NCBI RefSeq assembly: GCF_004027225.2
Contig: NC_044283.2
Span: 37,516,207-37,580,206 of the forward strand
Source of the DNA: Strigops habroptila
Taxonomy: Eukaryota > Chordata > Aves > Psittaciformes > Psittacidae
Direction of reading: 5' to 3'
DNA: 64,000 nt
Part shown: in pieces, positions 11,597 through 25,100 of the stretch
Layout of the letters: every line of letters starts with the position of its first letter
How positions within the stretch are numbered: the first letter of the stretch is position 1
Notes under the pieces: generated by a model
Database searches by the model: none
What the model saw: only the letters and a program-made list of their open reading frames with translations
Told to the model about the DNA's origin: nothing
Translations under genes and position numbers: made by a program

Positions 11597-14500
11597 GTTT
11601 ACAATGCCATGTGTTCAGCCTTTTTTCCTTTTAGTGGTACCCAGCTGTCACCACAGACAGTGAAAGGAGAATGTTAAGAGCTCACAAATTATGTGTATTT
11701 TTCCTTATTGGTGTGGAAAGGGATGCTGCTTAGTTGCTGTGACCATACCTGACAACTGGTCATGTCAATATGTCATGTTCCCACTTTAGATTATGACAAC
11801 TTTAAAAATATGTTTAGAGTTTGAATAAAATTATTCACATTTAAGGAAGAAAATTAAAAATATTTTAATTTTTGAATTTTTGGGGTGCTTGAATACAGTT
11901 TTTGGAATTATAGTGAAGTATAGAGATGATTATGAAATCACGGATCTTTTCAAGGTTTGCACTTTGCACTTGAAAAATATTGACTGTTATTAGTATGACT
12001 TCATACTTATTTTTTGTAGTTTTTGGGGATTTTTTGCTTTCATTTAACATGATCTGAACATTATGTGTTTGCTTGATATGCATAGTATAGTTTCAGGTCA
12101 TCAGGACTAGTTTTTCTAACTGTAGTGTCCCAGCAAGTTTAGTTGTAATTCATATATTCCAATTTTTGTCCTCCTGTCATTTTGAGTGGAACTGTTTCTT
12201 TTTCCTCTGCTTTCTACAAAATCAATGGGAGTATAAATTGTCACTGCTTATCAGCTCCTATGCTCTTCACAGCAGATGCTTTGAACCTCCCACTGAACAG
12301 CATTACGTCTTCCTAGCAGCCATGATGGAAGTGAATAGTTTCATATTGATGCATTTCATAAATACCGCAAAGATAACTCTAATAAGAGGCTTGCAGATTT
12401 GGAAATCCTGTTATTTTAGAGAATTTTATGCAGTAAGATATTGATAAATGCAAACATAATTCCTACGATAGTGGTTCCAAATAATGACCTTCTGCCTTAC
12501 ACAATCTCTGTACAGTCTAGTATTTAACACTTACAATTTGTTAATGGCTGTATCTTGGAAAATCATCAGCAGGGAAATATATTACATCTGTTTCTTGAAA
12601 ATAATGATTTACTAGAAACTGTATCATTTGTGGTAATGATTGAGAAACAGAAATGGACATTTCACTCCCCTCCCCCTTTTCTTTCTATTGGCCTTGGAAA
12701 TTGTCATTTCTTCTTAGGATCAGTACCCTTAATATGGTAAACTGAGATAATGCTGCTGTCCGGCAGTTTTCATATATAAAGCTGTAAAAATTTTAACCAA
12801 GAATAAATCATATTCATTAATTTTCTGTGTTAAAGTATTAGAAGACTTGTCGTCTGTCGTCTGTCCCCCATCCTCCCCCTTTTTATTTTTTCCTTGATAC
12901 CACATTACCTTTACTTGCAAGCCAGTACAGGTTGGGGAGGAGATTTCAAAGGTATTTGCTACACAGCTGACTGTAGCTGTCCAAGAACTGAAAGTGTGTA
13001 GAAAGTCTGGCTGAAATGTAAGCTATGTGTGAATACTAGAATATATTGTAATAAAGTAAAAATTCGTAACATCCTAGAAATATCAACTTGTTCACAATTT
13101 CCATACCGACATTATGTTACATGCCTAGAACTTTAACATACTAAGAGCTTTGATTGCGAATTTGCTGTCTAGAAAACCAAGGATAACTGAAGCCTGTAAT
13201 CTATTTGACTGGTTTATCTTTCAAAAAATTATCAGCTCCACTTATAAGAAGAAGTTTCACTGATGTCTTTAGGGATGCATACTAATTTTGAAAACCTCAT
13301 GTATAAATTTGCACGTGTCAGTGGTTGGTCTCAGCTGCCAGTATTTGAAAGACAATGGTCAAACTGTTTGCTTTGCTATGTGGAGAAAGGTATCAGTGCA
13401 GTTCCTGCAGAACAGGTCTGCCCTCTGAGAAAGCACTAAGATTGTAATGATGTCCTCAACCCCAGTCCTTCGCTCCAATAGAAAGCTTCTCAGAGGGCAG
13501 GCAATGTAATTTTTTTGCATTGTGTGAGACTTGGTGCAGTGGAGTTTAGGATTATTCATTCTCACTACATATCTATTTCAGAAAAAAGAAACATTCTGTA
13601 GCACAGCAAGACATAGCATTTACACTAAATTTAAGATAAATGTGTGGGTTTATGGTTCATCCATAACTTCATTTTATGTTTTGAATTCCTTTATGAAATA
13701 AACTCATTGGAGTGGATGGAGCATCTGTGTTTGCACAGGAGCAAACATGAGGAAGAGCTAAATTTTCCAAAGCTCTCTTGGCTGTAGTAATCCTAACAAA
13801 CAAAGATAAGGTTCCACTGGTAGGATAGCAAAAAAAAAAAAAAATTATTGTGAAATGAAAATGTTGACTACTAGAAAATAAATAATGAGTGTGTATTTGA
13901 TCTGCATTAATGATTTAAGTGGTTCTGTGGCCTATTATCAAAGCTTTTTGTTTGTTCCACAGCATGCAAGCAAGGGAGAACTTTAAGCAGAGTTTTAGAA
14001 GAAATTCAGAAGAAGTCTATGATGCTACTAGTATTACATACACGGAGCCTCTGCTTGAATTGTTTTCTCTTCTGTCAGTGCTTTTTGGAAAATGGCAGAC
14101 TGAGTTAGTAGGGTACTATAAACTAGATGAAAAGGAAGATTTTTATTTTATATTAAGAAATAAACCAACGGCCAACAGTCAAAGCACTGCTGGCATCCTT
14201 TGCAAGTTAGTCTTCTAAATCTTTTTATTTAACTCTAAAAGAGAACAGTTGTCCAATTTCTTATTTGACTATTGTTAGAAAGTCGGTTAAAATAAAAATG
14301 AGCAAATCTTTATATTTTGGACTTTCTTGGGTGACTATACTTGTAAACAAAGAGTTATTTTCTTGTTTAATGTAAATGCCATGTTAATTGTAAGTCATGC
14401 TTGCATCTTCAGTTAAGTTCTTCTTACATTGTCAGTACTCTGTCTAGCCTTATAGGACCTCTGAGCTACAATCAGTTTGGTGAGTAATTTGGAAACAGTT

Positions 14501-15949
14501 TTTAAATTTGGCCTTATAGGTAGGAAGTAGCAAACATTTGGTGGCTGATGTTCTTCATACAAAATCTGGATTTGCAACATTTGATTCTTAAAGAAAACAT
14601 AGCAGTCAGAGGTCAATCTCTGTTTCCTTTGGAAACATATTTTCAACTCTACACTTAGTTCCCAAGCTTGTGTTCAGGTTGGATTTTTACAGGTTCCTTC
14701 AGAGTGGAATGCTCTTAACTTTCATCATGTTTATTGTTGCCTGTTCTCAAAAGTGTGTGTGTAGTAAGGGTGTCATATAAAATACTCACTTGACAACCAC
14801 AAAGTGACTAACAGTAAATAATTTTTCTTCTTGATCAATGTTAAATATGGAAGTAAATTTTAGCATCTGGCAAAATATCTTACTATATTTCCTGCTTAAT
14901 GCTGCTCAGTAGTAAATCAATAAGGTTTATTAAAGAAAAATGCAATAGCATTAAATATAAAATTGAAGTTAATTGTTCTAATATTGTAAGAGTTATTCTC
15001 CTATATGTAGTAACTTTAGGCTACCTTATTTAATATTCTTATATTAGAAGCAGTGAGTTCCAGAGCTGTAATTTGAACATATGTTATTATTCAATACATT
15101 AGGCTTTTAATCACAGATGATGATGTAAATAAATTCAGTCTTTCTTGCTTATTTAATCTTGAACATTGAAATGTCTCTGGGAATAGTAGAGAACTTTGTA
15201 TTTCTTACAGGCTTAATATCATACTAGTCAGAGGCATGAAAATCCAGCATTAGTAGGACCTAATTATACTTTTATATACATTCTCACAGGGTAAAAAGTA
15301 TTCTAGCTGCCCTAAGGCAGATGGAATCCTCAATTCAATGTGTGAGAATTTAAGTCTTCATGGTGTATTTGACACTTGTACATCAATTTCATAAATAAAC
15401 TATTTTAGAAATAAGATATTTACTAAATAAGAGATGCAAATGCTTAGAAAAAAGTGTTGAAAAAAATACTGTATCAAGACAACAATATAAATTTATAAAA
15501 AGCTTTTCCTACATAAAGGCTCACTTTAGGGGGAAAAGGAGTGTGTTGCAGTTTCTAATTACTCTGAAGAAAAAAGCATTTGGTAATAACAAAACAATAC
15601 TGCAGATATAGCAAAAATAAATTTGATTCAGCTTAGTGCTAAGGTTCCTTTTGAAGAAGGATTAAGGGATTGATTAATATCTAAAAATATAATAATTTTA
15701 TATTGTGAATATGCATTCATTTTTGCTAAGCACCTTAAACAATTTTGTCAATGCAATTTTTAACTTGTTTGAATTGCCTGCCATTGCACTAAAATTGAAG
15801 ATGGAAGAATGGATGGAATGCTGCTGGCCTCATATAACAACATTTGCTATCTTGAAACAATAGTTTTGAACTAGTAATTTTCCCTATACAAATAGATGAG
15901 AAAATGTTCTTTCCTCCTGATAGTTCTATATGGAGAATTAAGTAGAATA

Positions 15950-16010
15950 TAAACAAATAAACAAACAAACAAACAAATAAATAAATAAATCCCAAACAAA
16001 CCAAAACACA
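15950..16010. repeat. AAAC/AAAT tetranucleotide repeat
   Basis: AAACAAAT is followed by several AAAC units, then AAAT units, then CCCAAACAAACC. A+C-rich simple sequence that reads FVCLFVYLF on the other strand, which is an artefact. Confidence 0.85.
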
Positions 16011-19000
16011 TTTTTGGGCTGTTCTGCTTCAGATTGTAGACACTGTGTATGATTTTGTAAAACCATAAAGCACATAATCACCTGATGGCCGTTGAAAATC
16101 TGCATGTAAAAGAGGCAAAGGTCTAAGATTGATCTTGTATAAAATATTTTTTCGGTTAATATTCAATTGACAAATCTCTTTGAGCAGAATTTTCAGCCAA
16201 TTCATGCAACTAAAATACATAATTACTGCTGATATCTTATGACATGACTGATTCCTGAGACAGGCCAGCAAGTCCCATATTGATGCTTTGTCACATTTCT
16301 TTTGCTTGGGATGGGGCAGGGAACCACAGACTTCAGCTCCAGCGTAGAAGGAGTGTGAAATAAGTCTTGTCATTTTCTCAGCTGCAGAGAGATCAAACTC
16401 AGAGCATCAAAGTTGTGAGAGTCAAAGATAAACATCAAATAGGGATTAACTATCAGAACTGTGAGTTTTTGTACACATATGTTCTCAGGCCTTATGAAGC
16501 AAGGGCACTGACACAAAAAATGGCTTAAGTATTCTGTTAGCTTGTCCATGCCAACTCGTACTACAGTACACTAGTCTCAAGAAGGCTAATTTTTCTCTCT
16601 TCTCCCCGTCCCCCTAATATTTTTATCTCCTTCTTACTAGTCGTCATGTAGGACTTCAGTAGTCCTTCCAAAATTTATATTACAACCATCTGGAATAGCA
16701 TTGTTCCAAATAACACTTGCTAAAATATCACCAACTACTACTAAGCACAAGGATTACTCTTCTCTTTACATTTAAAATATCCCTGATAGTGGACACTTGG
16801 ACACTTACTTTCTGAATAATTTTTGTTTGTTTCACATATTGAAAGATTTTTTTTCTCAAGTAATGACACCAATATAACTGTACAGCAAATAGATATAGCA
16901 ATAAATTTAGTATTGATTTAAAAGAAAAATCTGTCTTTTTAATATGGTGTGAGGAAGCAGTGCATTTGCTGCAGTTCTTGTATAAAACTAGATTTCAGCA
17001 AAAGGTGATATTTGCTGCCCATTTGACATATAAGCTTTGCAGGCAGGTGCTACTGAAAATAAAGTTCAAGTTAAATATAGTATTTGGAGTTCCAGTGAGG
17101 ACTCTTTGCCTGTCAATATTTTCCCCTTTGTACCCCAAGTGTGTGTTTTGTAAAACGTAGCTCATTGCGACTGCTGTCCAGATTTTCAGTTTTCTGTGGA
17201 AGCACTTTTTTTGGCACCTGGAAGGCATGCAAATAAAATTCTGCAATATTTTAAAATTTCTTCTGTAATATAAGATTACAAGTGCTGCGCATTTATTAAT
17301 TAAGTCATAACTGATCACATCCTGCTTCTCAAACTGGAGCAGGATTGTTTCATATAGGTAAAATTGGACATTAAGGAGGAATTTGAAGAGAGTATAGAAG
17401 CATAGTGAAGTGATTAAGCATGGATTGCTTTGCATTAAGTCACAGTGGGGAAAAAAGTAGAGACGATTGTGTTTATAGAGGTTGAAGAGAGGCAATATGG
17501 TAAAAAGATGATAAGAATAAGCACTATAATTTGAAACACATTTGGCAGTGTTCAGAAGTTTGAAATTGATATGGAAATAGAGGAAGGCAGTATTGTAGTT
17601 AAAAGAATAAGAGATATTAAAATTTGGTCTTTCAGAGAAGATCTATAGAGGGCCTTGATGGAAATTTTAGGAGTTTCTTAAAACATAAAATGTGTTTCAA
17701 GGTAGAATGTTTTTAAATTGCTTCCAAATCTTTACATTTTAGTCTTTCAAGGAAAAAAAAAAAAAAATCTCTTATGGTGTTGATATAATCATACAAATTT
17801 CAATAACTTTAAACTTAAAAAAAAACCCCAAGCAACACATGTGTAATCTGGACAGAGTAGTACTGGATTGATATTTGGAGCTTAATGTTAGTAAATAAAC
17901 ATTTGAGAAGCTTTACAGGAAAAGTTATTAGAAGCATAAATTCAGATTACCTTTTTGAAATAGTGAACATGTAAGTTAAACACATTTTTTTCCCCCAAGT
18001 AAAGCAACAACCATTCTATGTTCATGGCTACTGTGGTAATATTGTAATATTACTATGGGAATATTATAACTGTGGTAATTTTCTAACTATTTTGAAGTTA
18101 TGAATAGATGCGAGAAAGAGGGAGAACAAGTCTGGTTTTATCTTCAATTAATGAAAGATAAGAAAGATTCTCTTGGAAAATTAAAGTATATCACTTCATG
18201 TTCATGGAAAAGAGTTATCATGGTTGACCTGTTGGCCTAGTTTCTCTGGTGAAGGAAGCTGGTACTGTGTACTCTTGCCTAGCAAGGTGATGTAGCCAGT
18301 GTGGGAGGCTCTGCAGTGTAGTGGCACCCTCTACTACTGCTGAATCAGCTTAGCTTTCTTCATGTAAGTCACCAAAGCCTGCCACCCCCTGATTTCCCAC
18401 CAGATCTCTTACTCTATTAAACTGTGTGCAATAGTAAGCAGCTGGCATAATTTTGAATCAGTTTAAAAGCCTTCAGAAAACAACTATGGAAAGAGCTTGG
18501 GGTGTCTCTTTGCAGCTCTCAAGTGAGGACACATTCATCCATAGCAAGAGTTTAGGATGGTATATTTTTATATAGGAGTAGATCCTGAGCTTTTGGTGTC
18601 ATGGTTTTGGTTGGTATCTCAGGGGTAGATGAAGAAACCCATCCAAGCTGGGCACTCATCTCTACACTTGGATGGCACAGAGGTCTGATCCTTGCCTCTC
18701 CAGAAGAAAGCCATCATGCTTTACTTCCATCTTCCAAACTGTTTGTGCCCCATCTCTTACTCTTCTATTACACATCTCACCTCAAACAACCCTCAACCTT
18801 TCAAAACCTTCTGCTCTGATGAAGTGCAAGTTACTAGTAGTAGTAGTACCTTGAATGCTTTGGGACTTGCAGGCTAGAATCTGTATGCAGAAGTTGATGC
18901 TGTGCTAAGTTTTTCTACTATGACAAGAGGAATCTGGACTGTGATGAACAAAATACGGTGCAGGTGCCAAGAGCGAACTCTCCAAGTCTGCTCTAGAGGT

Positions 19001-19313
19001 GGAAGGCATGTCAAAGTTAGCACTGCTGCTAGTTCCTTTGTTCCTGTTCTATCAGTAAATAAATCCTGCATCTTAAAACTGTTCTTTAACTTTTCACATT
19101 AGTAAACAGTTGCAGTTTGGGTGGTTTTCTTTCTGATATGTTTTGAGGAGAAAAAAAATAAATGTCCACACTCTAGATATGGTGGCATATAAAGCCCCAA
19201 AGAAACTTGCAGACAGTCTCTTTGTTACTCTTATATTTTGGGTTTTACCTGGTCATGGCCTTGGTCTTTTAGGAGAAACAAAGGCATACATTTTGACCCA
19301 TAAGGCCAAAAAG

Positions 19314-19685
19314 ACTGCACTTGCTTCATGTCTCTCTTGTACCGGGGAGCCCAGAACAGGCACAGTATTTCTAGTGAGGCCTCACCAGGGCTGAGTAGAG
19401 AGGGACCTCTCTTGACCTGCTGGCAATGCTCTTCCTAAAACAGCCCAGGATACCATTTTTCTTGGCCAAAAGGGTACATTGTTAGTTCGTGGACAACTTT
19501 TATTGTTCATCAGGACTCTCAGGTCCTTCGCAGAGCTACTTTCCAGCATGTCAGCCCTCAGCCTGTACTGGTGCCTGAGGCTGTTCCTCTCCAGGTGCAG
19601 GACCCTGCACTTGACTTTGTTGAATTTCAAAAGGTTTCTCTCTGCTCATCTCTCCAGCCTGTCGAGATCCTTCTTTCCAACTATG
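19314..19685 (-). mobile_element. Old CR1 LINE fragment, reverse orientation (ORF2 end region)
   Basis: Read in reverse it carries the CR1 ORF2 C-terminal region. Landmarks on the + strand are GGAGCCCAGAACAGGCACAG, GTGAGGCCTCACCAGGGCTG, AGCCCAGGATACCAT, ACTCTCAGGTCCTTCGCAGA and GGTGCAGGACCCTGCACTTG. The coding frame is broken and the sequence differs from the younger CR1 700 bases downstream, so this is an older, different subfamily. No 3' tail is present here, so the copy is truncated or rearranged at both ends. Edges are approximate. Confidence 0.8.
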
Positions 19686-20416
19686 TTTTTCTGCATCATT
19701 TATTTACCATGCTCATGGCATAATTTGCAGGCTGGATCTGATCCCTGGGATGCTTACATATGATATGCTCTCTTCAACGGAGAAGGAGGAGGGTAACAAC
19801 TGAGCAGAAGGTGCTGCTGCCACTTGAAGCAGACAAATGCCCCAGCTGAGCACAATGTTATACAGGTCAGGTAGCTGCATTAGAAGAAAGGGGATTTAGT
19901 AACTGCTACTGGGTGCAGTGAGCCCAAATTCAACCTCTCTGGCTGTTGGATTAGTCCATTGTGAAAAACCTTAATTGAGCAGATGTCTATGATGAGATTT
20001 TATTTTTACTGACAATAATGGCGGTAAAACCAATAACATTTTGAATTCTGCATATGGCACAAAAGAGCGTATAAACTTTCAAAGTATATTGTTTTTCCTA
20101 AAGGTTGTATACCAGTACATGAACTTATGGGGGTTATAGGTTGCTAGGTCATTGTAAATAGTAACTCAATATGCATAACTGAGGATGAAAGTAAATGTCT
20201 GAAATTGCCTTGAGAAAGGAACCATTGACTACTGGCCACTGTGTTGTTCATAAGCGTATTCAATTATATTATTGAATGTTGTAGTATTGATTTTTAAACT
20301 GAGTAGCTTCAGCATGAAACGCTTCCCACTTAATATGGTTTGCCTTTGTTCATGACTTGTTGATAAATCACTCCTATATAGAAAAGGAACCTACATGTGC
20401 AGCTGAATGACACAAA

Positions 20417-21183
20417 TAGAATCATAGAATCATAGAATTGTAAGGGTTGGAAAGGACCTTAAGATCATCTAGTTCCAACCCCCCTGCCATGGGCAGGGAC
20501 ACCTTGCCCTAAACCACGTGGCTCAAGGCTCTGTCCAACCTGGCCTTGAACACCGCCAGGGATGGAGCATCCACAACCTCCCTGGGCAACCCATTCCAGT
20601 GCTTCACCATCCTCACTGTAAAGAACTTCTTCCTTATATCTAATCTAAACTTCCTCTGTTTAAGTTTGAACCCATTACCCCTTGTCCTACCACTACAGTC
20701 CCTAAGGAAGAGTCCCTCCCCAGCATCCTTGTAGACCCCCTTCAGATACTGGAAGGCTGCTATGAGGTCACCACGCAGCCTTCTCTTCTCCAGGCTGAAC
20801 AGCCCCAACTCTCTCAGCCTGTCTTCATATGGGAGGTGCTCCAGCCCACTTATCATCCTCGTGGCCCTCCTCTGGACTCGCTCCAACAGCTCCATGTCCT
20901 TTTTATGTTGAGGACACCAGAACTGTACGCAGTACTCCAAGTGGGGTCTCACAAGAGCAGAGTAGAGGGGCAGGATCACCTCCTTCGATCTGCTGGTCAC
21001 GCTTCTTTTGATGCAGCCCAGGATGCGGTTGGCTTTCTGGGCTGCAAGCGCACACTGCCGGCTCATGTTAAGCTTCTCGTCAACCAACACCCCCAAGTCC
21101 TTTTCTGCAGGGCTGCTCTGAATCTCTTCTCTGCCCAGCCTGTAGCAGTGCCTGGGGTTGCCCCGACCCAGGTGATTTACTTT
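20417..21183 (-). mobile_element. CR1 LINE, 5'-truncated, reverse orientation, young
   Basis: The 3' end lies at left with the reverse of the ATGATTCT tail (TAGAATCATAGAATCATAGA), then the conserved CR1 3' untranslated region and an open part of ORF2. The 5' truncation is near 21183, where an in-frame stop lies just outside the element. Low divergence from the CR1 at 53060 and the open frame suggest a recent insertion. No clear target-site duplication was recognised. Confidence 0.92.
20509..21183 (-). pseudogene. CR1 ORF2 C-terminal fragment (reverse transcriptase distal part)
   Basis: An uninterrupted frame of about 224 codons runs from the 5' truncation point near 21183 to a TAG at 20509. 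It contains hallmark words of the CR1 ORF2 C-terminus: [60 protein letters not shown] and [12 protein letters not shown], ending with ALSHVV. This is the part after the RT catalytic core, so the catalytic aspartates and the endonuclease are absent and no active enzyme could be made. It has no start codon of its own: the frame merely enters from the truncated end. The absence of stops and frameshifts over about 670 bases indicates little decay since insertion. Confidence 0.88.
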
Positions 21184-21846
21184 CTAATGAAATAGTCTGA
21201 GTTTGTTAGCTGTATAAAACGCTTTTCCTATTTTTTGCAATCCTTTAACATAGCAGTACAATTGTCTTCAGAGACTTTCTCAGCCTTCTAATTTGTAACT
21301 GAGAGGTTGACCACTACTTCTGATCAACATATACTTTTAACATTATAAATAGGCATAATCATGCTTTCCCCCTTGCCTTTCCTCTTAGTACTAGGTTGCA
21401 GTTCCACATGAACATCTGCAGATTCTCTTTGTGGTTCTCATGCTCTTCAAAAACATCTTATTGCCATGTTAGTTAACTAGATGGCTGAACAAGATCAAAA
21501 CTAAACAGCACCTTGTTTTCCAAGTGTTCATAATTAGCTTGAGATCTACTTCTCTGAGCTATAAAACTTTTCTTCTGTTTAGTCTTAACTATGTTAGCTA
21601 CATAATACTTCTGTTTTGCTGGAAAATTCACAGTCCTAGTAAAGTAAGGACCACTCTCATCCACACCATCCACCAATGCTGTAGAAATGAGCAGGATTTG
21701 CTTGTAAATACATATATTGCCCTTGATTTTAGGGTAATATAATGCTTCAAAACTGTGCATGTGTGTAACTTCAGAATCTGGAAAATCAGTTACCAAGGCT
21801 CTGATCCTGCAAAGACTTACAACATCTTTGATGTTGTGCACTGTGG

Positions 21847-21889
21847 TTTTATACCAATTGATTTTATACCATTGGTTTTATACCAATTA
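21847..21889. repeat. Three tandem copies of a 14-15 bp unit
   Basis: Each unit begins TTTTATACCA and continues ATTGA, TTGG or ATT. The first two copies together also contain an inverted pair (ACCAATTG and CCATTGGT). Confidence 0.75.
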
Positions 21890-22076
21890 TTCACATAAGC
21901 AAAAAGGAAGCACGTGCACATTTTTTAAGGTTAAGACCTAACAATGCCATAGAGTAATATGCATGTAGCTGTCAGGTTTTGGCAGAAAATCTGTGAGAGG
22001 ATGTGATGATGCAATTTAATAGGATCTGAAAGGAGACTGGAAGGAAAGTTGAATGGAGGGTTTCTTTAATCAGCTG

Positions 22077-22160
22077 TTTTGTTTGTTTGTTTGTTTTGAG
22101 GGTTTTGTTGTTTGTTTGGTTTTGGGTTTTTTTGATTGGTTTTGTTTTGTTTTGTTTTGC
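22077..22160. repeat. G/T-rich island
   Basis: About 80 bases nearly free of C and A: GTTT units, then GGTTTTGTTG, TTTGGTTTTGGG and (TTTTG)n. Confidence 0.85.
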
Positions 22161-25100
22161 ATGGTATTACAGTAGATTAATATGCTTTCAGGTATCCTGT
22201 GGCTGTTCGCAGGTTCCAAGAAATTATTCTTTTCTAGGTGTTTTAATTTTTAAGAGTTTTGGTTTGTATTGTTCCTTCGAATTACTAGAATTTGGATTCA
22301 CTCTTGGGCAGGGTATACTGGACCTTCTAGGGGTACTGAAATATTTTGCTAGTGTGTCTTTTTCACACACTTTAGCCAAGCTGATCATCAAATTTGCTGT
22401 GCAGATGGAATTTTCCCCAAGGCAGGCTACTAGTGACCTTCTTGTTACCTTTTCTCTGCAACATGGTCATGGTCTGCTTTCTAAGATTCTCTGGGAGTTT
22501 AATTTTGTTAAATTTGTGCTGCTAGTGCAAGGGCTGACACTGGAGTTATCCTTCTCGTTGTCCTCTTGTAATGAACTATAGGTGAGACTTTTGGTCTTAT
22601 CATGCAGGTCTGAAGCAGTGTGTCAGTTAGTTGCCTGTGTTTTGTGGGATGGAGTGGAGTAGATATTTGATAAATCTTTCTGAAGTGGGGGGTCTATTAC
22701 AAGGCTTTCTGTTAGTACAAGGTTCTGGGCTCTGACAGTGTCTAGTGTGAACATAGAAAATGGGTGTTTGTTTCTGAGATTTTTGTCATATAAACTGTGC
22801 TGTTTAAAATCCTAATGGGAAAAAAGATACTGTTGTCAGCTATGTGTAGAGTTGGCAGGAGTATCTTCTAGTTTTATAATACCATTCTATTATACAGATA
22901 AACTTAACCAAAAAAAGGTGGTTATCACTGTGACTATCCGAAGAGTTTGGTAAGAAATGTATACTACAAAAACATCCATGGCATGTGGCACAAAGGCCAT
23001 AAAATAAAAAGTACATTTATTTCAGCTGTTCAACAGCATATGGAGTCTACTGTTTCTCAAAGACATCATCTTTCAGAATTATTCTAGATTTATGAACACT
23101 GTTCACTAGTGAAAACACTGGAGTAACTGTAACCTAGCAGTCAGTAGGTCTTTTAGGTCAGCTGTGTTTATGGTAATGGCTCAGAGAAGATATTTTTTCA
23201 CCCCTCCCCATCTGGTACAGTCATCAAATATTTAAGATGTAAGGGAACCTCTTATGGACATCTGGGGTCTTTTATCGGCTTTATGGATGTGTTTGCACAT
23301 GGGGGACTTTTAATGTTAATATTTTCTTCATTTTGATCTGTTACACATATCCATACCATCTGTATTGTCTGTGCTTCCAGCAGATACCCTCCATTATTAC
23401 CTGTCTCATCCCCTTCTGGAAGATGAAATCATGGACATTATTGCATATTTATTGACAGCCTTAACTTCTAAAACCTGGTTCAAGCTCTTCTCCCTTTCTT
23501 GAATACCATTGGAATATGCAGGTTTCAAGACTTAAACATGCCCATAGCTAGGGGTGGGTGTATTTTGTGAATGTTATACACAACCAGAGCTGAGATACAC
23601 TTTTGTATGCTGATAGAAGAGTACAGTTGTGTCCATGCCAGGGGAGTTACCTTCTAATGCACAGTTACTCCTACTAGTCTGTCTTGATTTCTTTCTCATA
23701 TTGTTTTATTTTTATTATTATCTTTTAATGGAGACTGTACTAGATTTGATGCAGCTGCAATTGCTAAATCTTGTGATATCCTCTGGGATCTTGCTTTTCT
23801 CCTTTGGTGGTTCATTCTCTCATAAATCCTGATCTTTTTTTTGAGTGCATACAAGCTCTGTACCTCAAGCTGGAAGATGAACTGTCTACTACTAGAAGTC
23901 TGAAAGTACCACTACTCAGGAATCGCTGATCTGTAATCATTCCTCTGACATCCTGACAAGGCGGTAGACTTCAATGTTGCTACAGAATGTGGTTGTTTTA
24001 TTTCTAAAGGGATAATTTTAGCAGGATTTTCATAGTCCTTCAGGGATAATGAATTACACAATGGCCCAGATGTAACAAGAAATATAAGAGTATCAGTTAT
24101 TAAACTAAATTACTGCAGTCATTCTTACCGTCCTTAATCTGTAATGGTTTTTTTTCCATAATCTTGGTGTGATAAACTGGATAAATGAAAAGCTTCCCCA
24201 CAGAAGCATGATTAGGAATAATTTGACCAGGGGTAGTAGTGGGTAATAGCACTGCAGAGTTTTTTCAGGTAGGCACAGTCATAAATTCTATAAGAAATCA
24301 AGCTCCTAAAGTACTAAAATATGGAATAATTGCATGGAATAAATGCAATGAAACAAATTTGCTCTTTGTGAGTGGGAACAGGGTAGAAACTTCCACAGCA
24401 ATTCATTCACTAATGCCAGAATATGAAAAAAATTCGTATGTTTTTCATTTTAATTATGTTATGAAAAAAAGGGCTATTATTTGCATTTGCTTTATGCAAT
24501 TGCTTTGACTGTTTTTATTCTCTGTCCATTATGACTCATTTTATGAAATTGTTTGTTTTTGCTTTGTTAAGAAATATTAAGGAAACACTAGCCTCATTTC
24601 TAAGTGTCTTTACGGTTGCTGGAATAGAATAGCGGTTGCTCTGTCAGTGTCACAGTGGTTTTTTTAATCTTTGAATTAATTTTCTTGGTTGCTAGGCAAT
24701 TCTGCTTCATAGTTTTAATGGAAATGACTAATTCATGCTGCTCTCATTGCAGAATATGCAATCGTTTGCTTTAAAACTGAAACTAGGTTTCTCTATGACA
24801 TAATGTTTGACAAGTATTTATGTTGGTGTACAATTTTATGCCTGTAGCTAACAAATACCCACATTTTTGTTATTCAGTCTTATGTTCCTTGTACATTCCA
24901 GCAAAACTACTGTAAATCTGAGATAGTCAATAGAGGTAGAATTGGGCTTTTATATGTATGTAGGGGATAACTTGCTGCTCTAATGTCTGATATTTTAGAA
25001 ATTTTTAAAGGCATCTTATCAAGCTGGTTATGTAATATGTATCTGGAGCTTGTACCATTTAAGTCTTTATATCCTCAATGGCAATGGTGTAATAAGTGCT

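Larger units (their letters stand above)
9795..19313 (+). other. GPM6A: GPM6A intron 1, proximal part
   Basis: AT-rich intronic sequence with no supported exon on either strand. It contains a C11 run (11586-11596), an A-run near 13830-13846, an AAAC/AAAT repeat (15950-16010) and scattered short palindromes such as the ATATTAC motifs near 18040. The frame at 16995-17495 (minus, 166 codons) has no recognisable domain and is not called. Confidence 0.55.

Noticed and set aside
16995..17495. 166-codon frame on the minus strand
   Set aside because: No domain, low-complexity Leu/Phe/Tyr/Cys content typical of AT-rich intron DNA, no splice or start context.
22087..22581. 164-codon frame on the plus strand
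   Set aside because: Starts at a non-ATG codon within a G/T-rich simple repeat; the apparent membrane-like N-terminus is a repeat artefact.
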